Assembly (NCBI RefSeq): GCF_020297485.1
Contig: NZ_JAIWZC010000002.1
Coordinates: 248,001 to 312,000 of the forward strand
From: Enterocloster clostridioformis
GTDB lineage: Bacteria; Bacillota; Clostridia; Lachnospirales; Lachnospiraceae
Direction: 5' to 3'
DNA length: 64,000 nucleotides
The notes below the pieces were generated by a model. It saw only the letters and a list, made by a program, of their open reading frames with translations. It did no database searches and was not told the origin of the DNA. Each line of letters opens with the position of its first letter. Within the stretch, counting starts at the first letter, position 1. The position numbers and the translations under genes were made by a program. This document shows, one piece after another, positions 52,655-59,968 of this stretch.

Positions 52655-52848
52655 GCCGACCCGTCCCCGGTGATGTTCATTTTTTCATGTGTCACGGCGT
52701 TCGCCCGGGGAGCTGCTCCCTGAGCTACTAACGGCTTCCATGAGGTTTTTATTTTTTGCCGACCTTCCCGATCGGCACGGAGACAAGTCCCTTTTGTCTC
52801 TCTGCTCTGAGACGAAGCCCTTGAGCCCCGAATATCTGGCTATGAGAG

Positions 52849-52963
52849 AAAAGCGGCGCGGAAACCTACATTGTTACCACTATCCGCGCGCGGGTTATTC
52901 AAATTAAGCGCGAACACGCCCGCCCCGGCTCCATTGTTCCACGAGCCGCCGCGCAAAGGAAGC
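52849..52963 (-). repeat. Template repeat cassette B (TR-B), probable active TR
   Basis: 115 bp, with seven AAY codons at variable positions (W-NN, L-N-L-NN, S-G-NN), the hallmark of a DGR template. Against the VR (54335-54452) it shows nine substitutions, all at adenines of the template strand (18 A in 115 positions), plus a 3-nt insertion in the VR near its 3' part. It is therefore the best donor for the present VR. Confidence 0.9.
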
Positions 52964-53157
52964 GCCGACCTATCCCCGGTGATGTTCATTTTTTCATGTG
53001 TCACGGCGTTCGCCCGGGGAGCTGCTCCCTGAGCTACTAACGGCTTCCATGAGGTTTTTATTTTTTGCCGACCTTCCCGATCGGCACGGAAACGAATCCC
53101 TTTTGTCTCTCTGCTCTGAGACGAAGCCCTTGAGCCTCGAATATCTGGCTATGAGAG

Positions 53158-53272
53158 AAAAGCGGCGCGGAAACCTACATTATGACTACTGTTCGCGCGC
53201 GCATCATTGAGGTTGAGCGCGAACACGCCCGCCCCGGAGGTATTGCCCCAATCGCCGCCGCGCAAAGGAAGC
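53158..53272 (-). repeat. Template repeat cassette C (TR-C)
   Basis: 115 bp encoding LRGG-DWGNT-SGAGVFAL-NLND-ARA-NSSHN-VGFRAA in the VR frame, with five AAY codons. It has two scaffold differences from TR-B (Ser for Ala, Ala for Pro) and non-adenine differences in variable codons, so it is not a simple A-mutated copy of TR-B. Confidence 0.8.
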
Positions 53273-53466
53273 GCCGATTCATTCCCGATGATATTCATTT
53301 TTTCATGTGTCACGGCGTTCGCTCGGGGAGCTGCTCCCTAAGCTACTAACGGCTTCCATGAGGTTTTTATTTTTTGCCGACCTTCTCAGTCGGCACGGAG
53401 ACGAATCCCTTTTGTCTCTCTGCTCTGAGACGAGACCCTTGAGCCCCGAATATCTGGCTATGAGAG

Positions 53467-53581
53467 AAAAGCGGCGCGGAAACCTACATTGTGAGTGCTC
53501 AACGCGCGCGGGTTGTTCAGTTTCAGCGCGAACACGCCCGCCCCGGCTCCATCCCAGAAATTGCCGCCGCGCAAAGGAAGC
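53467..53581 (-). repeat. Template repeat cassette D (TR-D)
   Basis: 115 bp, adjoining the avd stop. It encodes LRGG-NFWDG-AGAGVFAL-KLNN-PRA-LSTHN-VGFRAA in the VR frame, with four AAY codons. Unlike A-C it has no preceding ATG in this frame because avd ends there. In a standard DGR the single TR would occupy this place. Confidence 0.8.
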
Positions 53582-53604
53582 GCCGATCCGTCCCCGGTGT
53601 TTTG

Positions 53605-54207
53605 TCATTTTCGTTGCTTCTTCTGGCATTTGTAACACAAATTCCTCCCGAAGTGTTCCATCGAATATTTATGTGCCTTCCTCGGTATTTCTTCGTTACA
53701 ATCTGCACAATGATAAATCTCTGCGTCTGCCTTGACTGGCTCATTTGCTTCCCGATTAGAACGAATCCATCCGCCGACCATTTTGCCAATCTCCACAAGC
53801 TGACCCGACCAAACCTCGTATTTTTTGAGGGGGAGATAGGTGAGGTCTGCCGCGACCCGGATGTAAACCTTCAGGGCCGCGACCTCGATGTCGAGCTCCT
53901 GAAGGGTCGTTTTCTTCGTGTACTTTTTATTTGCCGTAATGACAAGCCGGAGAATTTTGTCCATACACTTTTTAATGTCCTGTGCAAGGCTGAACTTTTG
54001 CGACTTCGGCATCTGCTCAAGGGCCGGATAAGCATAAAGGATCATGTCATAAACCTTTTGTTGAACCTGTAGCTTATGCTTGCTCGGTTTCCCTTCTTCC
54101 TCTTCGAGCTCTTCCTGATCTGCGGCTCCTTCAAGCTCCTCTTGAGTGTCCTGTTCCTCCACTTCCTCCCCCCTTTCTTCGATAAAATACTTCAGAAATT
54201 TTACCAT
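53605..54207 (-). CDS. avd: DGR accessory variability determinant (Avd)
   Basis: 200 residues from ATG 54207; a longer frame would start inside a terminator hairpin. An acidic N-terminal tail precedes an about 110-residue four-helix region with KVYDMILYAYPALEQMPKSQ, KKCMDKILRLVITANKK, ALKVYIRVAADLTYLPLKKYE and GKMVGGWIRS, the Avd pattern. A C-terminal zinc-ribbon follows (CADCNEEIP...CYKCQKK), which is unusual for Avd. Avd forms a pentameric barrel that binds RT and template RNA. The stop abuts cassette D. Confidence 0.9.
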   Translation of the reverse strand: MVKFLKYFIEERGEEVEEQDTQEELEGAADQEELEEEEGKPSKHKLQVQQKVYDMILYAYPALEQMPKSQKFSLAQDIKKCMDKILRLVITANKKYTKKTTLQELDIEVAALKVYIRVAADLTYLPLKKYEVWSGQLVEIGKMVGGWIRSNREANEPVKADAEIYHCADCNEEIPRKAHKYSMEHFGRNLCYKCQKKQRK

Positions 54208-54250
54208 ATACAACGGAAAAAAGCTACTTAAAAAAAGCCAAAAATCGCGA

Positions 54251-54278
54251 CCCCTCCGGGGCAAAAGCCCCGGAGGGG
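54251..54278 (-). terminator. Terminator between the variable gene and avd
   Basis: A perfect 12-bp stem (CCCCTCCGGGGC with its complement, 4-nt loop) followed on - by TTTTT and later TTTTTTT. It separates the tail operon from the avd-TR-RT part, which may have its own promoter. Confidence 0.85.
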
Positions 54279-54322
54279 AAAACCGCCGCTATCGCGTCGG
54301 AAACCAGAACACAAAAAACAGA

Positions 54323-55462
54323 TTACAGAGAGACAAAAGCGGCGCGGAAACCTACATTGCCAGGCCCACTAGCCGCGCGCGGGTAATACAAATGAAGCGC
54401 GAACACGCCCGCCCCGGCTCCATCGCCCCACGAGCCGCCGCGCAAAGGAAGCCGTTCTCCGTAGTTGCGAATCCAAAAGTTGTCACCGTCAAGCCCTGTT
54501 GTCGGAGGAGCAATTCCGAGAATCTTCAGGAGCATCGGAACCGTGACCCCACTCTTCGCGGCAAGTGTCTCGAAGGTGTGTACCTGATAGCCGAAGTAGT
54601 TATAAACGTCAACACTCGCGCCCGTATACATGGGATTCGTCCGGGCCGTGTTAATGACTGTTGTGCCGCCGACTTTATGATTCACCTGAGTATTATCGCC
54701 CGCGACGGAGTTGTCAAACTTCAGTGTATTCGCCGTTCCCGGAGCGACAATCGTGCCGTCCTGAAGGATTGCTTTCCATTGTGTACTGCTGGCGCTCTGG
54801 TCGACATGTTTCGCGGCGTTATTATGGGGAATAATCTGAATTTCTCCGTCAACAATGCGGAAACCTCCCGCCCACTCCCAGACGTTACCATTCAGATCAC
54901 AAATTCCCGCATTAGTGCCGTCATGATTCCACGATGCGGGGCCGCTTCCGGTCGCCGTGCGTCCTTTACGAATCGTGCCGTTGTCGTTGTATGTGTACGT
55001 CACGACGCCCCTCTCATGGGTCGCGGAGTGGTCGCCGCCAAAATAGTTATTTCCCCGGGGCATGAAGCCATTCTTCAAGCACCACAAGGCAATTCCCGCA
55101 TATTCCGCATTTGTGGCAAGATGCCATCCTTTGCCCTTCGCTTCGCTGAACTGCTGCGCCTGATCGAACGTCACATAAGCACGCGGGTCTTTATACGGTA
55201 AGCTATACGCCCGGTCGTGCATGACAATGTTCGGGTACTTCGAGAAGTAAATCTCGGGATAGGGAACATCATCCACAACAAACATAGAATGAGGCGCGTC
55301 CGGGGCCCCTGCGAGCACGCTGAGGCTTGTGAACTGCGGAATCCGTACCATGATAGAAGGGAAGCTCTCGCCCCCTGTCCCGAGGTCGTCATCGAATAGC
55401 ACGGTATTCTTGCCCCCGGATAATGCCTCGACTGCGAGCTTCAGGTCGTCAAAATTACTCAT
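54323..55462 (-). CDS. DGR variable protein, FGE-sulfatase/C-type-lectin fold
   Basis: The 379-residue protein has an N-terminal part with no recognised domain (about 1-80), then a formylglycine-generating-enzyme-like lectin fold: YVTFDQAQQFSEAKGKGWHL, NAEYAGIALW, NAGICDLNGNVWEWAGG, LPLRGGSWGD and C-terminal VGFRAAF. The last 40 residues are the VR with diversified positions after LRGGSW, in L-H-L-YY and in A-SGPGN. It is probably the tail's receptor-binding tip, with variability altering host specificity. It overlaps the upstream tail gene by 8 bp and has a GGAGGAG SD. Confidence 0.92.
   Translation of the reverse strand: MSNFDDLKLAVEALSGGKNTVLFDDDLGTGGESFPSIMVRIPQFTSLSVLAGAPDAPHSMFVVDDVPYPEIYFSKYPNIVMHDRAYSLPYKDPRAYVTFDQAQQFSEAKGKGWHLATNAEYAGIALWCLKNGFMPRGNNYFGGDHSATHERGVVTYTYNDNGTIRKGRTATGSGPASWNHDGTNAGICDLNGNVWEWAGGFRIVDGEIQIIPHNNAAKHVDQSASSTQWKAILQDGTIVAPGTANTLKFDNSVAGDNTQVNHKVGGTTVINTARTNPMYTGASVDVYNYFGYQVHTFETLAAKSGVTVPMLLKILGIAPPTTGLDGDNFWIRNYGERLPLRGGSWGDGAGAGVFALHLYYPRAASGPGNVGFRAAFVSL
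54335..54452 (-). repeat. Variable repeat (VR) of the DGR
   Basis: 118 bp at the 3' end of the variable gene, matching TR-B except at nine template adenines and one 3-nt insertion. The sequence after it differs between VR (TTTTGTCTCTCTG) and TRs (TTTTCTCTCATAG), as expected for the initiation-of-mutagenic-homing site versus its TR counterpart. Confidence 0.92.
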
Positions 55463-55838
55463 TGTTTTCTCCTCCTTCTTCGTCTGTCATCGTTTCTTCA
55501 GCAGCGCGGCCCCAAAGTGTGACCGTCACGTTTGCCATGCTGAACGCCTTCGCGACCTTCTTCATCCGGGGCGAGCCGTTCTCGTCAAGCTCCCCCGTAT
55601 CGACGAGATCGTACTCCCGGCCCGGGATGTCGATCTGCACGGCATAACGGTCGCTTACGCCGAAGGTGAGGAAGCCCCGGGCATTGAGCCCGATGTCGAT
55701 ATGAACCGGGTCGTCCCGTTCGTACTTGCTGAGGTTCAGCGTCATCTCGTCATCGCCGAGGATGACCTTCGTCCCGCTGATGCGGACGTCAATCTTGTCG
55801 CCGCCTGTTTTCTCGATTGTTTTCGCTATTGTTGCCAT
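55455..55838 (-). CDS. Phage tail-module protein, unknown
   Basis: 127 residues, beta-rich and acidic at the C-terminus (DEEGGENN). Segments IDVRISGTKVILGDDEMTL and VHIDIGLNARGFLTFGV look like a beta sandwich. It overlaps the variable gene start by 8 bp and the small upstream gene by a TAATG overlap, so it is translated with them. It may be an adaptor or chaperone of the receptor-binding protein; no family recognised. Confidence 0.7.
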   Translation of the reverse strand: MATIAKTIEKTGGDKIDVRISGTKVILGDDEMTLNLSKYERDDPVHIDIGLNARGFLTFGVSDRYAVQIDIPGREYDLVDTGELDENGSPRMKKVAKAFSMANVTVTLWGRAAEETMTDEEGGENNE

Positions 55839-55999
55839 TACTTAAACACTCCTTTCTTGACTGCTTCGTGACACGTCTCCGCGATGATCTCGGCCTGTTC
55901 CCGGGCTTCCCGGTTTGCCGTCTGCGGGTCGTGCCCGAAGTCCCTGAGAATCTGTTCATGCCGTTCCCGGCGTTCGTCGTCCTTGATAATGACATTCAT
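55838..55999 (-). CDS. Small phage protein
   Basis: 53 residues, charged and helical (MNVIIKDDERRERHEQILRD start, ends AVKKGVFK). It is joined to its neighbours on both sides by TAATG stop/start overlaps, which strongly supports translation. The AAGGAG within its 3' end serves as SD for the next gene. Function unknown. Confidence 0.75.
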   Translation of the reverse strand: MNVIIKDDERRERHEQILRDFGHDPQTANREAREQAEIIAETCHEAVKKGVFK

Positions 56000-56442
56000 T
56001 AGAGCATCCCTCCTTGCACATAGTAGCGGAGCTTCACGGTCTTCGCGCTCCCCGTGTAGCGGAGTTTGAAGCCGTTCAGCGCCTTGTCATAAACCTCCAC
56101 GTCCCCGACGAGGCCGTCCGAGGAAATGACCTCGACGCCGACCTGATACTTCAGGGTGTCCCGCTCATGCTCGAGCGCGACCGTCTTCGCGGAGTTGTTA
56201 AACGGATATTCGAGGCTGTTCGTGAGCGTGACCTCCTTGATCTCGCCCTCGAGGTCTGCGAGGCTGCGCTGATGCTGCATAACCTGTGACACAAGGAAGG
56301 CTCCGAGCACGTTGTTCCCGAGGATGCCCGTCTCCATGTTGTAGAACTGTGTCCGGCTCATGGGCGTCCCTTCCTGAATCAGCTCGCCGCTTGCCTCGTC
56401 ATAGACGTCGTCTTTCCACGGTGTAGGATTGTATGGATTCAT
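55999..56442 (-). CDS. Phage tail-fibre-region protein
   Basis: 147 residues. It begins with a PYNPTPWKDD segment and TPMSRTQFYNMETGILG, resembling short N-terminal attachment parts of phage fibre proteins, then a helix and a beta-rich end. It starts 4 bp inside the previous gene. Probably a baseplate-to-fibre connector, by position. Confidence 0.65.
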   Translation of the reverse strand: MNPYNPTPWKDDVYDEASGELIQEGTPMSRTQFYNMETGILGNNVLGAFLVSQVMQHQRSLADLEGEIKEVTLTNSLEYPFNNSAKTVALEHERDTLKYQVGVEVISSDGLVGDVEVYDKALNGFKLRYTGSAKTVKLRYYVQGGML

Positions 56443-56780
56443 TTGCTTTCACCTCCTGTCATGATCGGCGCATCCGGGTCTTCCACTTCGACGAACGTGT
56501 AAGCGAACACGGAGTAAATGCCTTTCGTGCGCGGTTTTGTGAACTCGCGTTTTGCAATCGCGATGACATCCCCGTCCTTATCAACGAGGGAGATGTCCTT
56601 GACTGCTCCCGTCACGGTGTCGTCAAGGTAGACGTAAATCTTGATCTTGTTGTCCGTGACGTCCGCCTTGAATACTGAGACCTTGCGGAGCTTCCCCGCC
56701 TCGAGGAAAGTCGCATAGTCGAGGGAATCCCTCAAACGGACGAGCTGCTTGTTAATGCCGATGGGTGTCAATGTCTTCAT
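56439..56780 (-). CDS. Phage tail-module protein, unknown
   Basis: 113 residues from ATG 56780 (MKTLTPIGINKQLVRLRD), with AAGGAG about 12 bp upstream; a longer frame upstream is out-of-frame coding of the tail-I-like gene and is rejected. Beta-rich core (KIKIYVYLDDTVTGAVKDI, GIYSVFAYTFVEVED). No family recognised; order suggests a baseplate or fibre component. Confidence 0.65.
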   Translation of the reverse strand: MKTLTPIGINKQLVRLRDSLDYATFLEAGKLRKVSVFKADVTDNKIKIYVYLDDTVTGAVKDISLVDKDGDVIAIAKREFTKPRTKGIYSVFAYTFVEVEDPDAPIMTGGESK

Positions 56781-56790
56781 GTGTTGTCTG

Positions 56791-58017
56791 TCACTCCTTT
56801 CTCTGGCCCGCCCTACGTTGTCCGCTGCGGGCATAGCTGACGAGGCCGATGCTGAACTCTTGCGCTGCCTGAACATCCGAGGCCCCGGTCTTTCCGTTGT
56901 CCTCGCCCTGTGCGGGCCGCTTATAGCTGAAGCTCCCGGCCCCGAGCTCTGATTCTTCCCGAAGCTCCGACGCCGAGCCCCTGCCGTTGTCTTCGCCCTG
57001 CGAGGGCCTCCTGTAGCTGAAGCTCCCGGCCCCGAGCTTTGATTCTTCCTGAAGCTCCGACGCCGAGCCCCTGCCATTGTCGACGCCCTGTGAGAGCCGA
57101 GACGAGCCGCTCAGGATGTAGGCGAACTCCCCGGCCCCGAGCTCTTGCTCCTCCCGCATGACGGACGCCGAGCTCCTGCCGTTGTCGATACCTTGCGAGA
57201 GCCGGACGGCCCCGCTCAGGAGATAAGGGAAGCGCCCCTCCTGATAGGCTACACGGAGCTCTGTGACGCTTCCGATCACGCGGCCCCCGATTATATCGCC
57301 CTTGATGTAGGGCGGCTCCTGCGCCCGCATAGTGCCGCATAGGGCATAATGGAAGCAGCCCTCCTGGTAAGAGATGGAGAGGACGGCCCGGCTCCCGAGC
57401 AGATAGCCGACGTTGTTATTCTTATACGGGAACTGTCCGCACTTGAAACGTCCGCAAATTGGGAAGACGTAAAGGCCGGAGCGGTATTTTTCCCGTATCT
57501 CGACGATGTTCCGCTCCTCGATTCCGTAGAACGGCTTCGAGCTGGCCTCTTTGACCTTCATGACCTCCGCGTCAATAACCGCGATGTCGTTCACGCCGCT
57601 CGGGTATTTGCCCCCGAGGAAGACAATAAACTCGGCCCATCGCTCCGTATCATGGAGCGACATCCGCTCAATGTAGCTGTGCTCGTAGCCGAGCGCCGCG
57701 AGAGCGAGGAGGATGCCCGCCTCCGTCCCGGCCTTCTCTGCGATGAGGGCCTTCATGGAGAGCCGCGTCCGGTAGCCTTCAACTGTCTCGCCCTTGAGCC
57801 GTGTCATGTCCCTGTCTCTGCCGTGCTCCGGGAGCATGACCTCGCTCGCGCTGGCGACCATGCTCTCCTCACGCACGCGGAATATATCGGCCTTTGTGTC
57901 GTCGAATAGCTTTCCGACGACCTTGAAAAACAGATAGAACTGATTCCCGGCTTGCCTTACCTTCTTGAGGGGCGTGAAAAGCAAGCTATACATATAGTCG
58001 CTGAATTTTTCAAACAT
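56791..58017 (-). CDS. Tail-protein-I-like baseplate protein with GxFxY repeats
   Basis: 408 residues from ATG 58017, 2 bp after the baseplate J stop. Residues 1-150 (MFEKFSDYMYSLLFTPLKK, MTRLKGETVEGYRTRLSMKA) match the helical N-terminal part of phage tail I/YmfQ-like proteins that follow gpJ. The C-terminal half is a series of degenerate repeats around GxFxY (GQFPY, GCFHY, GRFPY, GEFAY, GSFSY twice) separated by SQGxDNGRxSAS-type linkers. The repeats are likely a fibre-like or trimeric extension. Confidence 0.75.
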   Translation of the reverse strand: MFEKFSDYMYSLLFTPLKKVRQAGNQFYLFFKVVGKLFDDTKADIFRVREESMVASASEVMLPEHGRDRDMTRLKGETVEGYRTRLSMKALIAEKAGTEAGILLALAALGYEHSYIERMSLHDTERWAEFIVFLGGKYPSGVNDIAVIDAEVMKVKEASSKPFYGIEERNIVEIREKYRSGLYVFPICGRFKCGQFPYKNNNVGYLLGSRAVLSISYQEGCFHYALCGTMRAQEPPYIKGDIIGGRVIGSVTELRVAYQEGRFPYLLSGAVRLSQGIDNGRSSASVMREEQELGAGEFAYILSGSSRLSQGVDNGRGSASELQEESKLGAGSFSYRRPSQGEDNGRGSASELREESELGAGSFSYKRPAQGEDNGKTGASDVQAAQEFSIGLVSYARSGQRRAGQRKE

Positions 58018-58018
58018 C

Positions 58019-59176
58019 TCAGACCCTCCTCGCCGTGACAGTAACCTCCCCGAGGATAATGACCTTGTCGCTGTCGAGGAAGACATCCTCCTCCGGGACT
58101 GTGACTTTGACGTTTCGGATGTCCGGGAGCTTATCCTTCAGCTCGAAGATAATGTCGGCGTGTGTGAGCTCGTTGAGGTTGCGCCCCTTGCGTATCTGAA
58201 GCAGCTCCGAGATAACGGAAGCCGCCCGCTCCTCAATGCCTGTTGAATCAATCAGCTCCGACACGGTGATCGTGACGGTGACGTCCTGCTCAACGGTTGT
58301 TGAGCTCATAACGAGGATGTTGTCATAAGGGCCCCGGATGCTTGCCGCCGCCTTCATGACGTCCGCAAGGAGGCCCTCCGTCGCTTGCCCTGCCGTGCCT
58401 GTTACAATAATGTCGATTGTGCCCTGTCCCCGGGGGTGTAGGTCGTGAACATTTACGAAGAGTACCCCGGGCACGCCTTCACACACGTTTTTGTATTTGT
58501 CTTTAATCGGTAGTGTCGAGAGCTCCGCCCATGCTCCGAGCGTCCGGGCCCGGAGGCTCTCATAGTCCTCGATGTCCGCCCCCTCCCGGATGATCCAGCC
58601 GGAGAGGTTCTCGATCTTGTCAATGCCCTCGATATGTGTGAGGCTCTTTGTGATCTGCCCGGGCGGTACGTTGTAGCGAGCGCCTTCCTGTTCGGCCTCC
58701 ACCACTACCACGCCCGAGAGCGCTCCCTGTTGGAGCACGGTGTTCTCAACTGCGAAGTAGCGGAGCTCCTCGCCGTTAATGTCCCGGATCGTCTTGAAGA
58801 TGTGCCCCTTCGGTATCTTGACCGCGTCCCCGACAATCTCTTCGCCGTCTTTGCCCTTTACGGCCTCCCGGCTGATTGTCACATAGCCGCGCGTCTTAAC
58901 GGCATCCTTGCGCTTCTTCGAGAAGTCCGCCGCCTTCAGCTCCGACCATACGCCATCGGCATGGGAAACAAACATATTGTTTAATACGGCCCGGAGGAGC
59001 ACTATGAGCTCAATCCTGATCTGACAGACAATCATGAGAAGGTGGTAGAAGATGCCGCCCGAGCTGAAGTTTGTGACGACGAAGCCCTCCTCCTTCAGCT
59101 CCGCGATCTTCTCGTCCGCTAACTCTTCAAGCTCCGGGACGGGAAGGACTTCGTCTAATATCTTTTTATCAATCAA
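58019..59176 (-). CDS. Baseplate J-family protein
   Basis: The 385-residue protein has the Baseplate_J organisation: helical N-terminus, KDAVKTRGYVTISREAVKG, IPKGHIFKT, LSGVVVVEAEQEGARYNVPPGQI, a stretch with SLRARTLGAWAELSTLPIKDKYKN, and PRGQGTIDIIVTG. It is a wedge component of contractile tails. It overlaps the gp25-like gene by 8 bp. Confidence 0.9.
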   Translation of the reverse strand: MIDKKILDEVLPVPELEELADEKIAELKEEGFVVTNFSSGGIFYHLLMIVCQIRIELIVLLRAVLNNMFVSHADGVWSELKAADFSKKRKDAVKTRGYVTISREAVKGKDGEEIVGDAVKIPKGHIFKTIRDINGEELRYFAVENTVLQQGALSGVVVVEAEQEGARYNVPPGQITKSLTHIEGIDKIENLSGWIIREGADIEDYESLRARTLGAWAELSTLPIKDKYKNVCEGVPGVLFVNVHDLHPRGQGTIDIIVTGTAGQATEGLLADVMKAAASIRGPYDNILVMSSTTVEQDVTVTITVSELIDSTGIEERAASVISELLQIRKGRNLNELTHADIIFELKDKLPDIRNVKVTVPEEDVFLDSDKVIILGEVTVTARRV

Positions 59177-59582
59177 TAAGTATCACCTCCACCTTTACAC
59201 GGTCGAGCCCGACCCCGACGCTCTGTGTCTCCTCGCTGCCGACAAACTGGAACCGTGCGAGAATCTTCAGGACGTCGTCCCCAAAGAGGAGGGCGACGCT
59301 GATTGTCTCGGCCTTGATTTCCTTTCGCCGCCTGAGTTTTTCCTTGACCCGCTCGCTGATCTCGAGCCGGGTGAGGTCGTCGTCCTCCGCCTGAAGGAAC
59401 TCGAGAAGGCCCCATCCCCACTCGGGATCGTAGAAGAGCTCCCCGGGCTGTGTGATTGCCTCGAGGCGGATGTCCTGAAGGAAGCAGTCCGTCCCGGAGC
59501 AGACCGGGGCGTCCCCTGTGCTGGCCTGTGTAAGCTGCCATTCATCATCGAGGCGGATGTCTGTGTCGTTTAGTCCTGCCAT
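59169..59582 (-). CDS. gpW/gp25-like baseplate wedge protein
   Basis: 137 residues from ATG 59582, in a TAATG overlap with the previous gene. The central part (LEAITQPGELFYDPEWGWGLLEFL, then RLEISERVKEKL) is typical of the gp25/DUF2634 lysozyme-fold wedge proteins that precede baseplate J. It lacks obvious catalytic residues, as usual for structural members. Confidence 0.85.
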   Translation of the reverse strand: MAGLNDTDIRLDDEWQLTQASTGDAPVCSGTDCFLQDIRLEAITQPGELFYDPEWGWGLLEFLQAEDDDLTRLEISERVKEKLRRRKEIKAETISVALLFGDDVLKILARFQFVGSEETQSVGVGLDRVKVEVILID

Positions 59583-59947
59583 TATCCGACCTCCCCGATG
59601 ATATGGGGCATGAGCTCCCCGTAGAGCAGCGCGACCGCCGCCGTGCCTCCGGCCTGAATCTGAATCTTTGACCTGACCCCCGGAACCTCCGGGAAGCGCG
59701 TGTCGACGTCGCCGTCCTTTGTGAGAATCTTCAGGTTGTACTCGAACCATTTCCCGGTGAGTTTCGCCTCGAAGGTTCGCCCGGCGTCCTTGTCTTCGAT
59801 CTTCAGCTCGTCATCTTCATACTCCTCCGCGAGGGCGGTCGCCTTCGTGACCCGTGCCTTCATAACGGCGGGGAGTTGTATCTGAGGAAAGTCTTCCTTC
59901 AGCTTTTTGTCCATGACGTCCTGAATCATTTTTTCCATCGGGCCCAT
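59582..59947 (-). CDS. Baseplate spike/assembly-like protein
   Basis: 121 residues: an N-terminal helix (MIQDVMDKKLKEDFPQ) and a beta-rich C-terminal domain (ATALAEEYEDDELKIEDKD, GVRSKIQIQAGGTAAVALLYG). Position between the hub and gp25-like genes fits a gpV/DUF2577-like spike adaptor. Family assignment is by order and size only. Confidence 0.6.
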   Translation of the reverse strand: MGPMEKMIQDVMDKKLKEDFPQIQLPAVMKARVTKATALAEEYEDDELKIEDKDAGRTFEAKLTGKWFEYNLKILTKDGDVDTRFPEVPGVRSKIQIQAGGTAAVALLYGELMPHIIGEVG

Positions 59948-59968
59948 ATGCGCCCCCCTTTCTTTGAA

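Larger units (their letters stand above)
52379..53600 (-). repeat. Tandem array of four DGR template cassettes
   Basis: Four units with starts (by the shared GTCAC mark) at 52379, 52691, 53000 and 53309, i.e. spacings of 312, 309 and 309 bp. Each unit in the - direction contains a TR core (about 115 bp), a stop codon, then about 190 bp of spacer with conserved hairpins (GTCTC/GAGAC; GCCGA/TCGGC followed by an A-rich run), ending in GTGACACATGAAAAA. Differences between units concentrate in the variable codons of the TR core. Long + strand frames across the units are by-products of the repeat. Confidence 0.93.

Noticed and set aside
52379..53600. CRISPR-like array
   Set aside because: Units are about 310 bp, not 28-36-bp repeats with spacers, there are no cas genes, and the repeats match the VR of the neighbouring gene.
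52347..53735. Four similar + strand reading frames of about 70-140 codons across the DGR repeats
   Set aside because: They are the complement of the TR-spacer repeat units, lack SDs and owe their similarity to the repeats themselves.
54208..54264. Longer start for avd
   Set aside because: It would begin inside the terminator stem at 54251-54278.
56781..57077. N-terminal extension of the 56439-56780 gene
   Set aside because: The Arg/Ser/Gly-rich extension is the frame-shifted shadow of the tail-I-like repeats; a good SD and start exist at 56780.
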